From the NCBI GenBank assembly GCA_950097015.1, contig CATNEN010000034.1, forward strand, positions 4,868,001-4,932,000: a stretch of 64,000 bases of DNA, read 5' to 3'. The position numbers were made by a program, and so were the translations under genes. The notes below the pieces were generated by a model, which had not been told where the DNA came from, searched no databases, and saw only the letters and a program-made list of their open reading frames with translations. The stretch is from Macrostomum hystrix (lineage: Eukaryota; Platyhelminthes; Macrostomidae). Below, piece after piece: positions 45,001 through 54,200 of this stretch. How positions within the stretch are numbered: the stretch's first letter is position 1; every line of letters begins with the position of its first letter.

Positions 45001-46015
45001 GGTTAGGGATACTGTGTAACAGGTTAGGGATACTGTCTAACAGGTTTGTTATTTTGACTAACAGTCAGATAATCCTCTAGTAAACATCCGTCTAATAGGT
45101 GAGAGGCCAACTAGAAGTTAAAAACATTTTCAATTCACAGCAATCAAATTTTAAAACCTCCTTGCTCACCTGGCTCCAGTGACCGCAGGTGCTATAAAGC
45201 GGATAACGGACCGGGCTGCACGATCCGGTGATGAAATTGTAATTTTCTCCTTCGGTGTACCAAAGCATCACGGCGGATTTGATGTCCGACCCGCCCATGT
45301 AGAGATTCTCGCCAAGGCCAGCATAGTCGCCTCCGTAATTGTGCTCAAAAATGCACTTGTCGGCTGCGGCCTGAGCCAGGCTGGCTAGCCGACTGGACCA
45401 GGTCTGTGGGATTGAGCACGCCATTGAGAAACTACCTGAGGCTGTCCTCCAACCACCTGAGGGTGTCTACCTACTACCTAAGGGTATCTACCAACCACCT
45501 AAGGGTATCTACCAACCACCTAAGGGTATCTACCAACCACCTAAGGGTATCTACCAACCACCTAAGGGTATCTACCAACCACCTAAGGGTATCTACCAAC
45601 CACCTAAGGGTATCTATCAACCACCTGAGGGTAATTACCAACCACCTAAGGGTATCTACCAAAACCTGAGTTATGTATCAACTATCTGAGGGTATGTACC
45701 AACTACCTGACGGTATACTGTGTAACAGTAACAGTACTGTTCAACCTATTCCAGGAAATCTGTATACTAGTTATCCTACATTAAAGCCACATTAAATCTT
45801 ATGGGCTAAAAAAAAACAGCCCTCTAACGCCAGCGCACCAGCATCTGCATGTTGGCAGCGCTTGGCACCACCGATGCGCGCAATTCATTGTGAAAGTCCA
45901 GCGCCAGTTGCTGCTGCTCCGCTGTTAGCTGACCAGATGTGACCAGTAGGCGGCTGACAATGAGCACAATCAGCAGGCCGGCTTCCGCGATCCAAGAACG
46001 AGAGTCAGTCAGCAT
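27064..46015 (-). CDS. CAP-domain / EGF-like single-pass membrane protein, ten exons
   Basis: Predicted exons (minus strand): 46015-45839, 45403-45170, 44732-44647, 41586-41459, 31829-31752, 31652-31530, 30945-30818, 29396-29087, 28932-28590 and 27298-27064. All junctions are GT-AG with matching phases, giving 613 residues. Residues 1-30 are a signal peptide ([13 protein letters not shown]). The CAP/SCP domain follows: [46 protein letters not shown]. Next come a Cys-rich hinge ([11 protein letters not shown]), an EGF-like segment ([15 protein letters not shown]) and an unrecognised ectodomain of about 200 residues with several N-glycosylation sites. A Gly/Ser linker leads to a membrane helix ([18 protein letters not shown]) and a 75-residue Pro-rich tail ending SFLWRAA. 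CAP proteins are usually secreted, so the anchor and tail are unusual. The exon 1 donor (CTG/gtgcgc) is weakest. The nested ETS gene lies in intron 4. Confidence 0.8.
27338..28557. repeat. 30-bp minisatellite in CAP intron 9, about 40 copies
   Basis: The unit is CTTCAATCGGTATGCCTGTC followed by ACTCTACCAG, with CTCTCAGA and GGGACGCC variants. A block of about 540 bp is repeated in tandem (variants from about 27440 recur from about 27980), showing a second level of duplication. A shortened unit (CTCCTGTCACTCTCAGATTC) occurs near 27761 and 28299, at the same place in each block. The array lies within the predicted last intron of the CAP-domain gene. Confidence 0.93.
29430..30740. repeat. 15-bp minisatellite in CAP intron 7, about 85 copies
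   Basis: The unit is TCCTTTCCTGTCTGT with TCTAT, TTCAT and GGTCC variants. It is strictly purine/pyrimidine biased apart from the G of CTGT. Open frames on both strands ([20 protein letters not shown]) follow from the 15-base period. It occupies nearly all of the intron between the exons at 30945-30818 and 29396-29087. Confidence 0.95.
31157..31516 (-). mobile_element. tRNA-derived SINE in CAP intron 6
   Basis: The minus-strand head reads GGGGGTCGTTGGCGGAGCGG with the A box (TGGCGGAGCGG) and a degraded B box (AGCTCGACTTC). Then comes the body shared with 36839-37206 (TTATTTGGGGCGCAGCCGCG and CCGCAGCC...GCAATTATT tail). The flanks GAGACTAACTCA (31145-31156) and GAGACCAACTCA (31517-31528) are a 12-bp target-site duplication. 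The right copy overlaps the splice donor of CAP exon 6. Confidence 0.85.
32233..32312 (+). mobile_element. Short fragment of the same SINE body
   Basis: CATTCATTTGAGGCGCAGCC and GCGGAGAGAAGGCTT match the SINE body just downstream of its tRNA-like head. The head and tail are missing or too decayed to see. Confidence 0.6.
32400..32610 (+). mobile_element. Fragment of the RTE-like LINE C-terminus
   Basis: The plus-strand frame reads NAETWMLTD, stop, [20 protein letters not shown], then after a shift [16 protein letters not shown]. It parallels the C-terminus of the 5461-7020 element ([46 protein letters not shown]). It is a second, more decayed copy on the opposite strand. Confidence 0.75.
32612..32995. 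repeat. GC- and CpG-rich 18-bp minisatellite in CAP intron 4
   Basis: The unit is GGGGGCGCCACTACCACG with GCGCCAGTGCCAC(G/C) variants, about 20 copies. It is immediately preceded by CAGTGGCGTAGCCAAGATTT, a terminal-like sequence I associate with dispersed animal DNA transposons. A short run of GACAGCAATCTT follows at 32996-33042. Confidence 0.88.
33050..33920. other. Intronic spacer, no gene seen
   Basis: AT-rich sequence inside CAP intron 4. There are no supported frames and no obvious repeat array. Confidence 0.4.
33925..34095 (-). mobile_element. Second tRNA-derived SINE family
   Basis: On the minus strand, GGTCGGGGGTTCGATTCCCG is a good B box / T-arm. It is followed by a body that ends in GGGTGTGGCTTTCCCCCAGT. 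The body recurs at 36680-36790 in the same orientation, so it is a repeat family and not a single tRNA pseudogene. Confidence 0.65.
34100..34996. other. Spacer downstream of the ETS gene
   Basis: This probably holds the ETS 3' untranslated region on the minus strand. I did not find a clear AATAAA close to the stop. The 77-codon plus-strand frame at 34334-34567 has no known motif. Confidence 0.4.
34997..38824 (-). CDS. ETS-domain transcription factor, TCF/ELK type, two exons
   Basis: Exon 1 is 38824-38606 (73 codons) and exon 2 is 36580-34997 (527 codons plus stop), both phase 0. The donor is GCATGG/gtgagc and the acceptor is TTTCCCACAG. The 600-residue product has its ETS DNA-binding domain at about 120-202: [69 protein letters not shown]. 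The KNIIKKVxGQKFVY signature and WTNREGEF loop match the ELK/TCF group, which binds GGA(A/T) sites and usually partners SRF under MAP-kinase control. ELK proteins carry the domain at the extreme N-terminus. Here about 119 Ser/Gly/acidic residues precede it. The C-terminal half has long poly-Ala and poly-Gln tracts and several Ser/Thr-Pro sites (e.g. [10 protein letters not shown]). A B-box for SRF is not obvious to me. The gene is nested in CAP intron 4. Confidence 0.88.
36680..36790 (-). mobile_element. Fragment of the second SINE family, in ETS intron 1
   Basis: GACTGGGGGGACGCCACACC and CAGCTGACTGAACTGAAGCA align with 33929-34010. The tRNA-like head is absent. Confidence 0.6.
36839..37206 (+). 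mobile_element. tRNA-derived SINE, full length, in ETS intron 1
   Basis: The head GGGGTCAGTGGCAGAGCGGT contains an A box and AAGTTCGATTCC a B box. The body has TTATTTGGGGCGCAGCCGCG. The 3' part ends in (ATT)n after CCGCAGCCCTCCTGCAATT. It is flanked by a perfect 12-bp duplication TGGCCCCTACAA (36827-36838 and 37207-37218), so both ends are defined. It matches the inverted copy at 31157-31516 over nearly its whole length. Confidence 0.92.
37219..37794. other. ETS intron 1 spacer, nothing recognised
   Basis: AT-rich with only short frames and no repeat array or motif. It lies between the SINE and the 23-bp minisatellite. Confidence 0.4.
37795..38075. repeat. 23-bp minisatellite in ETS intron 1, about 12 copies
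   Basis: The unit contains CCTGATTGATAAACCCCATC followed by AGA, with CACCATCAG and CCGAACAG variants. It sits within the predicted intron 36581-38605. Confidence 0.9.
38825..40700. other. GC-rich region upstream of the ETS gene
   Basis: This covers the presumed promoter and 5' untranslated region of the minus-strand ETS gene. It contains many G runs on the plus strand (for example around 39280-39300, 39650-39690, 39960-40020 and 40420-40520) and CpG-dense stretches near 39540-39600. Its composition differs from the AT-rich surroundings. Open frames here are not protein-like. A regulatory or CpG-island role is an inference from position and composition. Confidence 0.45.
40701..41458. other. 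Spacer in CAP intron 4 with a SINE scrap
   Basis: GATTCCTGAGCACACAGGTA (near 40905) and TATTATTAATTATTA (near 40977) resemble parts of the SINE 3' half on the minus strand. Nothing else is recognised. Confidence 0.4.
41620..41775. repeat. 24-bp minisatellite in CAP intron 3, about 6 copies
   Basis: The unit contains AATGACTAGAGAATGGTCAT followed by GCTG. It begins about 35 bases upstream of the exon at 41459-41586 in the minus-strand sense. Confidence 0.92.
42015..44580. repeat. Pyrimidine-rich 18/20-bp minisatellite in CAP intron 3, about 2.6 kb
   Basis: Two units alternate: CCCCTCTCATATCCTCTT (18 bp) and CCCCTCTCATTCTCTCTCTT (20 bp), with CATATCCACTT and CTCCTCTCTCTT variants in longer-order blocks. 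The plus strand is almost pure C/T. Neither strand has stops in most frames, which explains the 651-codon open frame at 41886-43841. It fills most of the intron between exons 3 and 4 of the CAP-domain gene. Confidence 0.95.
44820..45055. repeat. 20-bp minisatellite in CAP intron 2, about 12 copies
   Basis: The unit is TAACAGGTTAGGATTCTGTC with a TAGGGATACTG variant. It occupies most of the 437-base intron between exons 2 and 3. Confidence 0.92.
45425..45720. repeat. 21-bp minisatellite in CAP intron 1, about 13 copies
   Basis: The unit contains CACCTAAGGGTATCTACCAA plus C. It lies between exons 1 and 2 of the CAP-domain gene and degenerates after about 45660. Confidence 0.92.
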
Positions 46016-46059
46016 GATAAAATATGCTTCTGAAAACTGGATCTGGTTGAAATCTTTAG

Positions 46060-47095
46060 TTATTGTAGTGTCACTTCCAGCAACTATCCAGGTGCTGTTG
46101 AATTAGTGTCACTTCCAGCGATTATCCAGGTGCTGTTGTATTAGTGTCACTTCCAGCAACTATCCAGGTGCTGTTGAATTAGTGTCACTTCCAGCGATTA
46201 TCCAGGTGCTGTTGAATTAGTGTCAATTCCAGCAATTATCCAGGTGCTGTTGAATTAGTGTCACTTCCAGCAATTATCCAGGTGCTGTTGAATTAGTGTC
46301 ACTTCCAGCGATTATCCAGGTGCTGTTGTATTAGTGTCACTTCCAGCAACTATCCAGGTGCTGTTGAATTAGTGTCAATTCCAGCAACTATCCAGGTGCT
46401 GTTGAATTAGTGTCAATTCCAGCAATTATCCAGGTGCTGTTGAATTAGTGTCAATTCCAGCAACTATCCAGGTGCTGTTAAATTAGTGTCACTTCCAGCG
46501 ATTATCCAGGTGCTGTTGTATTAGTGTCACTTCCAGCAACTATCCAGGTGCTGTTGAATTAGTGTCAATTCCAGCAACTATCCAGGTGCTGTTAAATTAG
46601 TGTCACTTCCAGCGATTATCCAGGTGCTGTTGTATTAGTGTCACTTCCAGCAACTATCCAGGTGCTGTTGAATTAGTGTCAATTCCAGCAACTATCCAGG
46701 TGCTGTTAAATTAGTGTCACTTCCAGCGATTATCCAGGTGCTGTTGTATTAGTGTCACTTCCAGCAACTATCCAGGTGCTGTTGAATTAGTGTCAATTCC
46801 AGCAACTATCCAGGTGCTGTTAAATTAGTGTCACTTCCAGCCAGTATCCAGATGCTGTTGAATTAGTGTCACTTCCAGCCAGTATCCAGATGCTGTTGAA
46901 TTAGTGTCACTTCCAGCAACTATCCAGGTGCTGTTGAATTAGTGTCACTTCCAGCGATTATCCAGGTGCTGTTGTATTAGTGTCACTTCCAGCAACTATC
47001 CAGGTGCTGTTGAATTAGTGTCACTTCCAGCGATTATCCAGGTGCTGTTGAATTAGTGTCACTTCCAGCCAGTATCCAGGTGCTGTTGTATTGGG
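46060..47095. repeat. 38-bp minisatellite directly upstream of the CAP gene, about 27 copies
   Basis: The unit contains GTGTCACTTCCAGCAACTAT followed by CCAGGTGCTGTTGAATTA, with alternating GCGATTAT, CAATTCC and TGTATTA variants. It begins about 45 bases 5' of the predicted start codon, so the promoter is either within it or beyond it. Confidence 0.95.
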
Positions 47096-48239
47096 GTTTG
47101 TATGAACAATTTTTTAATTCTGTTATCTGGAGGTCAGTTGAAATTATTTGAATAGTTTGTCTAGCAGAAGAAACAGTCGCATTAGAAATATGCGCTTGAT
47201 CAATTAATATCAGCAGAAACTTGGCCACCAGGGCACAAACCAGCAGCATTTATAGTGTGTCAAAGTTAGTAGAATTTGGCAGGGAAAAAACTTTTTTTTG
47301 CCATGCAGCAACAGAAAGAGAAGATTTCTTCCACCTGGCTGCCAGTTTGTCCCAGCCTTAGGTGCACCATTATTGTGCGGAGTGTGCGGCACAGTGGGGT
47401 GGGGAAGGGAGCTACTGCTGGGATAGCAATTTGAGTGAGTATACTCAGCAGAGCACTCGTACCGGTGCAGCTCTCATGGTTCTGTGTCTGTGTGGACACA
47501 TCTTCAATTGCCTACCTCGGCTGTCAGTTTTTTTTGAGTTGGCATTTTTGGACCACCTTAGTGAGTTTGGTTAATTGGCCATCAGACCTACTGTTTATTT
47601 AATGGTCAGACCAGTGCAGATGAAGTGCACAATCACAGACTCTGCAAATCTGTCTGCTGAAAACATTATTGTCTGCTCAGCAGCCAGCATTTGAGGACCA
47701 TCATGCAGTGTGAAGCGGTGGTCTCAAGTGCAGTTTTCAATGTGAACTATTGTTGCTATAGGAATTGCTTTGTGTGACACTTCTATAGCATGCAGACTGA
47801 AAAGGCCAGCCCGCTACAATGGCGTGACAAAAAATAGCTCCAGATGAAAGTTCAAAAGCGACTAAAAGTTCTTTTCTATTAATTGTCATCGTTGGAATAC
47901 AAAAAAGAATAAGCAGATTATTTATAAACGTTACTTCTGTGTGACAAACAGCAAGGAATCTGTGTTTCTGAAATTCTATTTTCGATTGTTAATGTAAGAT
48001 TAAATCCGTTTAAGTCGAATTTTACCATAGACGAGAAGTCAAAGATGTAATTTATCATTTTACGGGATTTAAATGTCATCCCGATAATTTCAGCTCAACG
48101 ACTTTAGGGAAAGAAAAAATTGAAAGCATTAGAAACGTTAAAAACAATGGAAATATACACAATGCAGTCCTATACATTCACACTGATCCGAACTACAAAA
48201 TGTTAACAAGTCAAACAGCGGCCCGCGACCACCGATCTA
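47096..48239. other. Spacer, no gene seen
   Basis: Short frames only. It could hold the promoter of the CAP-domain gene on the minus strand, but I see no specific element. Confidence 0.4.
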
Positions 48240-48890
48240 GTTATTAATTACTACCTTGCAGTCATTGAAGATGAAGTTGCACTTGTAGGGAGCATAAGCA
48301 GCCTCAGCCAGTTTTTTAGCGTCCAGAACAGCCGAGCAATGTTGAATTTGGACATCGGACGTCCTCCTGCGTAGGAGCGCTGTTGCCCAGCACAGTTTCC
48401 CAAAGTTTTTCTTCTTCAGTCTGACTTATCACGCTTGCGCTTCTCTTGAACAAGCCAATGCCATCTCTAGTGGAAATCTTCATAGCAGCGTCCAGACTCT
48501 GAGTCAACAGTGGAAACTGCACTCCATGGAAGAAATCTACAGGTCGATGAATGCAAACCACCTGTCGTATACCAGCAATGATCGAGTCCAGAGTTGTGGG
48601 TGGATAATTTTTTCCGTCGGCGCGCCTTACCTCGTGTACAAAAGCAGACAGTTGCTTATTAAGCTCTTCGTCGGCCAGATCATGTACGGCGATGCAATTC
48701 ATTCCGCGCGCCTGTCTCCAATTGTTAAATAACTTTTCGGCCCATTTGTTCCTGCTCGTGGTAGAACTTGGTAGACTTGGTAGAATCGTTCAAGGCTTTC
48801 ACAGCTGCTATGTCTACTGGAGCTTGGCGAACGTCGTCATCAGATGACGATCGATGCACGTTGACTTCGTTTCCCAGTTGTTACTAACCT
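48240..48890 (-). pseudogene. Crypton / ZMYM-QRICH1-like recombinase N-terminal part, frameshifted
   Basis: The minus strand reads NKWAEKLFNNWRQARG, then VHDLADEELNKQLSAFVHEV, RRADGKNYPPTTLDSIIAGI and ISQTEEEKLWETVLGNSA. The ELNxxLSxFVxEVRxxDGxxYPPxTL pattern is the SAM-like N-terminal domain found in Crypton tyrosine recombinases and the host ZMYM/QRICH1/KCTD1 family. An upstream piece (VDIAAVKALNDSTKSTKFYH) is in another frame, so the copy is broken. A last segment (AAYAPYKCNFIFNDCKVVIN, ending near 48245) lies in a further frame. Catalytic residues are not in this part. Confidence 0.65.
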
Positions 48891-49001
48891 GACGGAAGCC
48901 GGGCACAGTTTGCAGGAGATCAAATCTGTGACAGGTGCGAGCGTACGTACGTAGTATTTTGGTGTGTTTAATTGGCAGATTATTAAATATATTTTTTATG
49001 C

Positions 49002-49256
49002 GGCGACCATTTCACAGGGCATCGAAGTGACGCGGCTGTTGTTCGCTATGTCAGCAGAATTTCTGAGAAGCGGAAGCAACAAATTTCCGAATCGCTTAGC
49101 GTCGGACTGAATGCGGATTCTCTGTCGGATGGTGCCTCCTCATCAAAGCGAGCCACAATCGTTGTGCCGTCGACTGTAGCTACGCCATCGGTTAATGCAG
49201 ACAAGACTACCGCGGTTCTTGAAAAGGATGGAGTGCGACTCAGCTTCTTCTTTTAA
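49002..49256 (+). pseudogene. Crypton-like tyrosine recombinase C-terminal part
   Basis: The plus-strand frame GDHFTGHRSDAAVVRYVSRI continues ISEKRKQQISESLSVGLNAD to a TAA at 49254-49256. TGHRS followed ten residues later by a Tyr is the last part of the tyrosine-recombinase active site (His-x-x-Arg region and nucleophile Tyr) in Crypton-derived proteins. There is no upstream catalytic domain on this strand. The N-terminal half of a similar protein lies on the opposite strand at 48240-48890. Confidence 0.6.
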
Positions 49257-51273
49257 CATTGGATGGCTTACTTGATGACGTATTACTCGTTAATTATTGA
49301 ACTATGAATAACAACTAATGTTTCAACATGTACTTTTGTGTTGTTGATTAATATACTGTTAATTTATTTCCGTTACAATATTCTACTCTTATTGAAGAAT
49401 GCCATAGACTAAATTCGCGGGCAAACACTGACGATTCTAATGGCCGTGCGGCCCGCGAAATCATGGGACAACTCGCATTATTCGAAGTTTGATAAAGCCC
49501 CATACCCCCCCAAAGCGGCTAACCGCCTGAGGCATGACAGTGGCCATAGACAAATGCCGCATCTTCCGGGATTTATTAGGTTAAATCCAGGAAAATGATG
49601 GAATTTAAGTGAGATGATGCAAGGCTTTTTACGGGTTGTATTAGTTTAAATCCTATATATACCGGCTATTGAGGGTTTGTTACAATGTTTGTTGTACTTT
49701 TCACTTGGGTTTTTGACAAGAATCGCTGAACGGCTTTGAAAATTTTGATCCATATGGTGGATTTTCACGAAAATCGGTCAATCGGTTTGGGAGCTATCGT
49801 GAAGAGCATACTGCAACTGCAGTACGCTACTGAATTATTACTGAAAGTAGTAAGCGACAGAATCCTTAATTATGATAAATTTTAGTGCAAACCGATGCAG
49901 ATGATATACAATCATGATATGCAGCTGTGTTAGTTCCCGGTTTGACAATTGCCTGCGAGCAAAGGTGCAGCCAGATATGCAAACTGGCGAGGTTTGTTGG
50001 GATTCTGAAAGCTGTCAGAATTCACTCTCCGGAGAACAACGCCCCAGATACCAAATAGTAGCTCCATCCTTCCCCCTTGCCTGTACCAGCCCAACCTCCC
50101 CCCATTCCATCTAGCCAAATTCTTCATTCTCTTTTTTTCAGCCCACAGTGCCTACTCATCCCCCAATTCCCTTTCCAACCAAACCCACACACGACCAACA
50201 CATTTGGTATTGATCCGAGGTTAGGCTTGCCAGCCCCCGCTGCGTGCGGGTTATAGATTCTGTGAACTTGTCAGATTTTGAGCACAAGCCTACAATGCAT
50301 TGAAGCGATATCGAGTTCAGAAACTCCCAGTAATCTGGATGCCCATTTTATAAGGTATAGAAACACTCTCTATTTTGTTCCTCGATCTGAAAACTTTCTA
50401 ATCTAGGCCGATAAGCCGAAGCGGTTTCTTAGAAAGTTCTCTCTGCTTCTCTAGGCCTTGGTAACCATGGAGGGGGTGGCGCTGCTCAGGCCTTCAAAAT
50501 TGCATCTCTGGAAGAAAAAAAGTTCAGTTTACTGCAACCAGTTTTCTAGAGAACCTCTGCAGCAGAAGATGCCAGGAAACAATTGTGAGCACACTTCAAG
50601 AAAAGGAAATAAATAGCCCCACGGGACTAAAGTCACTCAGTTGGTCCCATGCCTGCCTCCTTGTCAAAATCCTTCCTACCGTGTCGTTACGGGAGAACTG
50701 AACTGCACACTTGAAAGCCACCTTGGCTAATCCATTGTCTCTCATCTATTCCTTCCTTCTCCATTTTCTTCTTCCGTCACCATGAGAGGAGGTTGGGGCG
50801 GTGCTTTGCCCGCAGTTCTTCTCAGTTTGAATCTTCTTCTCTCGCCGAGAAAGGGTGAGCAGAACGAAGGGGAATTTAGCAATTGTGAGGGAGTAGGGGA
50901 GGAAAGGGGATCTGACTGTTCCGGGAGCTCGCTATAGGCAGCATTCGCTGCAAAATTTGCCAGCCAATGCGACAGCAAAACTAAATTTCGGGGCGCGCGC
51001 GCACACAGCGTGTGGTGGGAGAAGGAGCCGCGAGAGAGAAGAGTTGACTTAGAGAGGAAGAAGAGAGAAGGGAAGAGCAAACTCGGGAGTGAGGTGGGCG
51101 ACTCAGTCACTGCTATTAAACCTCCCCGCTAGCAATTCAGGCAGCTCAGCAGAAGCAGTTAAAGCGCCTGTCGTCACAACAGCTTCTCGTTTGCTTTCTA
51201 ACCCCCTTCTAGTGCGCACCAGCTAGCATCAGATTTCCCAAGGGGGGCAGCAGCAGCAGCGGCGGCAGCAGTC
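49257..51273. other. Spacer and presumed WDR17 promoter / 5' UTR
   Basis: No coding frame is supported up to about 50650. From 50750 to 51270 the sequence is richer in GC and in purine/pyrimidine tracts, and is likely to hold the WDR17 promoter and leader. A (CAG/CGG) run (51248-51272) precedes the start codon. I cannot place a transcription start. Confidence 0.4.
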
Positions 51274-54200
51274 ATGATGAGCACAGTGTTTCCCTACACC
51301 ATGGCATGCCAGGTGCGCCAGCTGGCACTGCTGGAGGCGGGCTGCCAGCCGTGGAGCTCCGACACCCTGGCCTGCTCGCCGGACGCGAGCCGATTCGCAT
51401 TCGCTGCCACCCTGGCGGTCTACGTCTACGAGCAGGCCAGGCCGGGCGGGCCCTACCAGCTCGTTAGCGTGATGGCGCAGCACAAGAAGACCGTCACTTC
51501 ATTGTCTTGGCACCCGGCTGACGATGACCTGTTCGTGTCGGCCAGCCTGGACCCGCTGCTGTTGGTGTGGAACGTTCGCAAGCAGGCGCCGCTGGTCCGT
51601 CTGGCTCTGCCGGAGCCGATGCAGCCGCGCTGCGCCGGCTTCCTGCCGCACAGCCACGGCACCGTCGGCTTCCTGGACGGCGCCGGGCCGTTAATGCTGT
51701 GGAACTACAGCGGCTCAGCCGGAGCGGCTTCCCAGCTTCCGGCGGTGCACAAGGAGACGCAGGCTTTGGCCAGCCAGGTCACCACCTACAGGTGGCATCC
51801 TGCCGGGGTTGCCACGGCCAGCGAGTCCGCGGGTCGAATTGTGCTCGGCCACGAGGACGGCACGCTGAGCGTTGTTCGGCCGGGCAAGAAGACCCTGCGT
51901 CGGGTCAACTTCCTAGAAGCCGATGACGATCTAGCCGAAGACGACGAAGACACCGAGGACACGATCCTGGGCCTCGAGTGGGACGCCTTGTCGCCGAACT
52001 TTCTCTTAGTCGACTCGCGCTGCAACGGCCTTCGCCTAGTTGACGTCGACGCGCAGATAACCAGTGTGGTGTTCCAGCTGCCTTCGGCCGCTTCGCCAGC
52101 GCACAGCCTGGCCTGGCTGCCCAGCGCTCCCGGCCTCTTCGTGGCCGGCGACTCGGCCACGGGAGTCCTGCGGCTCTACAGCGTCTCCCGAGGCGCCCCA
52201 ATCGACAGCATTCGCGTGAAGAAGTCCGGCTTTCGCAACCTGCGCGTGCTGACTTCAACGCGTTCAATGCCACCGTTGGAGCCGTCTGCAATCGTTGACG
52301 GGGTCGATACTTCGTGTACAGCGACAGCGTCGGCGTCGGCCTCTGCTGTTTGCGCGTCGAGCGCTGTAAATATCGGCGGCTACAGCCTGCCAGACTGCCT
52401 ACTGCTCTGCGCTTTCCTGGACGGCGGAGTTGGACTGTACGACGTTCAACGACGCGACTGGCACTTTCTGCGCGAGATGGGGCACGTCGAGACCGTCTTC
52501 GACTGCGAGTTCAGCCCGCGCGACGAGAACCTGCTAGCAACTGGCAGCTTCGATGGCACAGTGAAGCTCTGGCGCATCAGCGGCGCTGGGTTCACGCCGG
52601 TGCAGAGCTCGCCAGACAATGAGGGCATTGTGTACAGCATCGCCTGGAGTCCCGACGGCAGCCGCATCGCCGGCGGCACCGCCAAAAACGGCATCTTCGT
52701 CTTGGACCTCGCCACTGGCTGCATCGACAGTCGCTTCACAGAACACGGCCAGCAGGCTGTGTACTGCGTCAGCTGGAGCGCCAAGGCGCCGCACCACCTG
52801 GCCTCCGCCTCGGCCGACTGCACCTGCGTTGTTCGCGACGACTCCGGCCGGCTAGCCCGCAGGCTGAGTCATCCGGCGGCCGTCTACGGCGTCGCCTGGC
52901 ATCAGCACTCGCGCGACATTCTGGCCACCGCCTGCGAGGACAAAGCGGTTCGCGTTTTCTACCTGGCCAGCGCGGGCGGCGATCGGCCCAATCGGGTCTT
53001 CACCGGCCACACCAGCAAGGTGTTCGGCGTGCGCTGGTCACCACTCCGAGACAGCTACCTGTGCAGCGGCTCCGATGACGGCACCATCCGGGTCTGGGAC
53101 TGCACGGCTGAGAAGAGCATCGCCCACCTCAAGGGCCACACCGGACCCGTGCGCGGTCTGGTGTGGCACCCGGAGCTGGCCTACCTGCTGGTGTCCGGCA
53201 GCTGGGACTGCCACATTCACTGCTGGGACATCCGAGACGGCTCTTGCCTGGCGGCCGTCACGGATCATCGAGCCGACGTCTATGGACTGGCCCTGCATCC
53301 GCGACGTCCGATGCTGCTGGCCTCCTGCTCGCGCGACTCCACCCTGCGCCTGTGGTCCCTGGCCGAGCTGGCCGGACCCCTGACCGCCTGCCTACTGTTC
53401 CGCGGCCTCGCCGACGCCTGCTTCCTGCCAGCCGAGACGGCGCTGAAACAGCAGCCGGGCCAGCCGGCCCTGTCGGGCAGCCAGTCGCGACGCTTCCTGC
53501 GCGAATCCGGCAGCGGCGCCGACCAGCTGGCGTTGCTGCTTCACGCCAGTCCTGCGGCCGGCAACCTGCACGATCTTCAGCGCGCTCTGTCCGGCACACC
53601 GACAGCCGCCCTGGGCGACTCCTACGGTCGACCGGGCGGCTACGTGGCCGCCAAGGATCTGCTGAAATTTCAGGCAGCCAGGGCGCAGCAGCTCGAGCTG
53701 GCTGCCACCAACGCATTGTCGACAACGACTTCTGCTTCGTTGGCCTCGGCGGGTCGGCCGACGTCGAGGCACCGGCAGTTGCGAGACGCCGCCTCGGCGT
53801 ATCTCCGCTGCGGCAACCTGCGGCGGTACTGCGAGCTGCAGGCGCAGCTGGGCCGCTGGGAGCGGGCGCTGGCTCTGGCGCCTGGTGTGTCGCAGGCGTT
53901 CTGGCGCGAGTTGTGCCACCGGTACACCGCATGCCAGCGAAATCTCGAATTGGACGACCTGGTGGCATTCTCCGTGGCCACAGGGGCCGCCGACTCGGCC
54001 GCTCAGCTGCTCAGCCGGCGCGGGAAGTTCTCAGACGCCCTGCTGGTAGCTCAGGCCGCTCACGAAGGCCTCTTCGCCAGCCCGGAGGAGTTCGATGAGA
54101 CTCGCGAGCATCGCCGACCTGCTTCCGCAGTCAGCACCGGCGGCGCGCATCCGCCCGAGAGGCTTCGAGTGGCCTGGGGCAGCCTGGCTGACAGCCTGTT

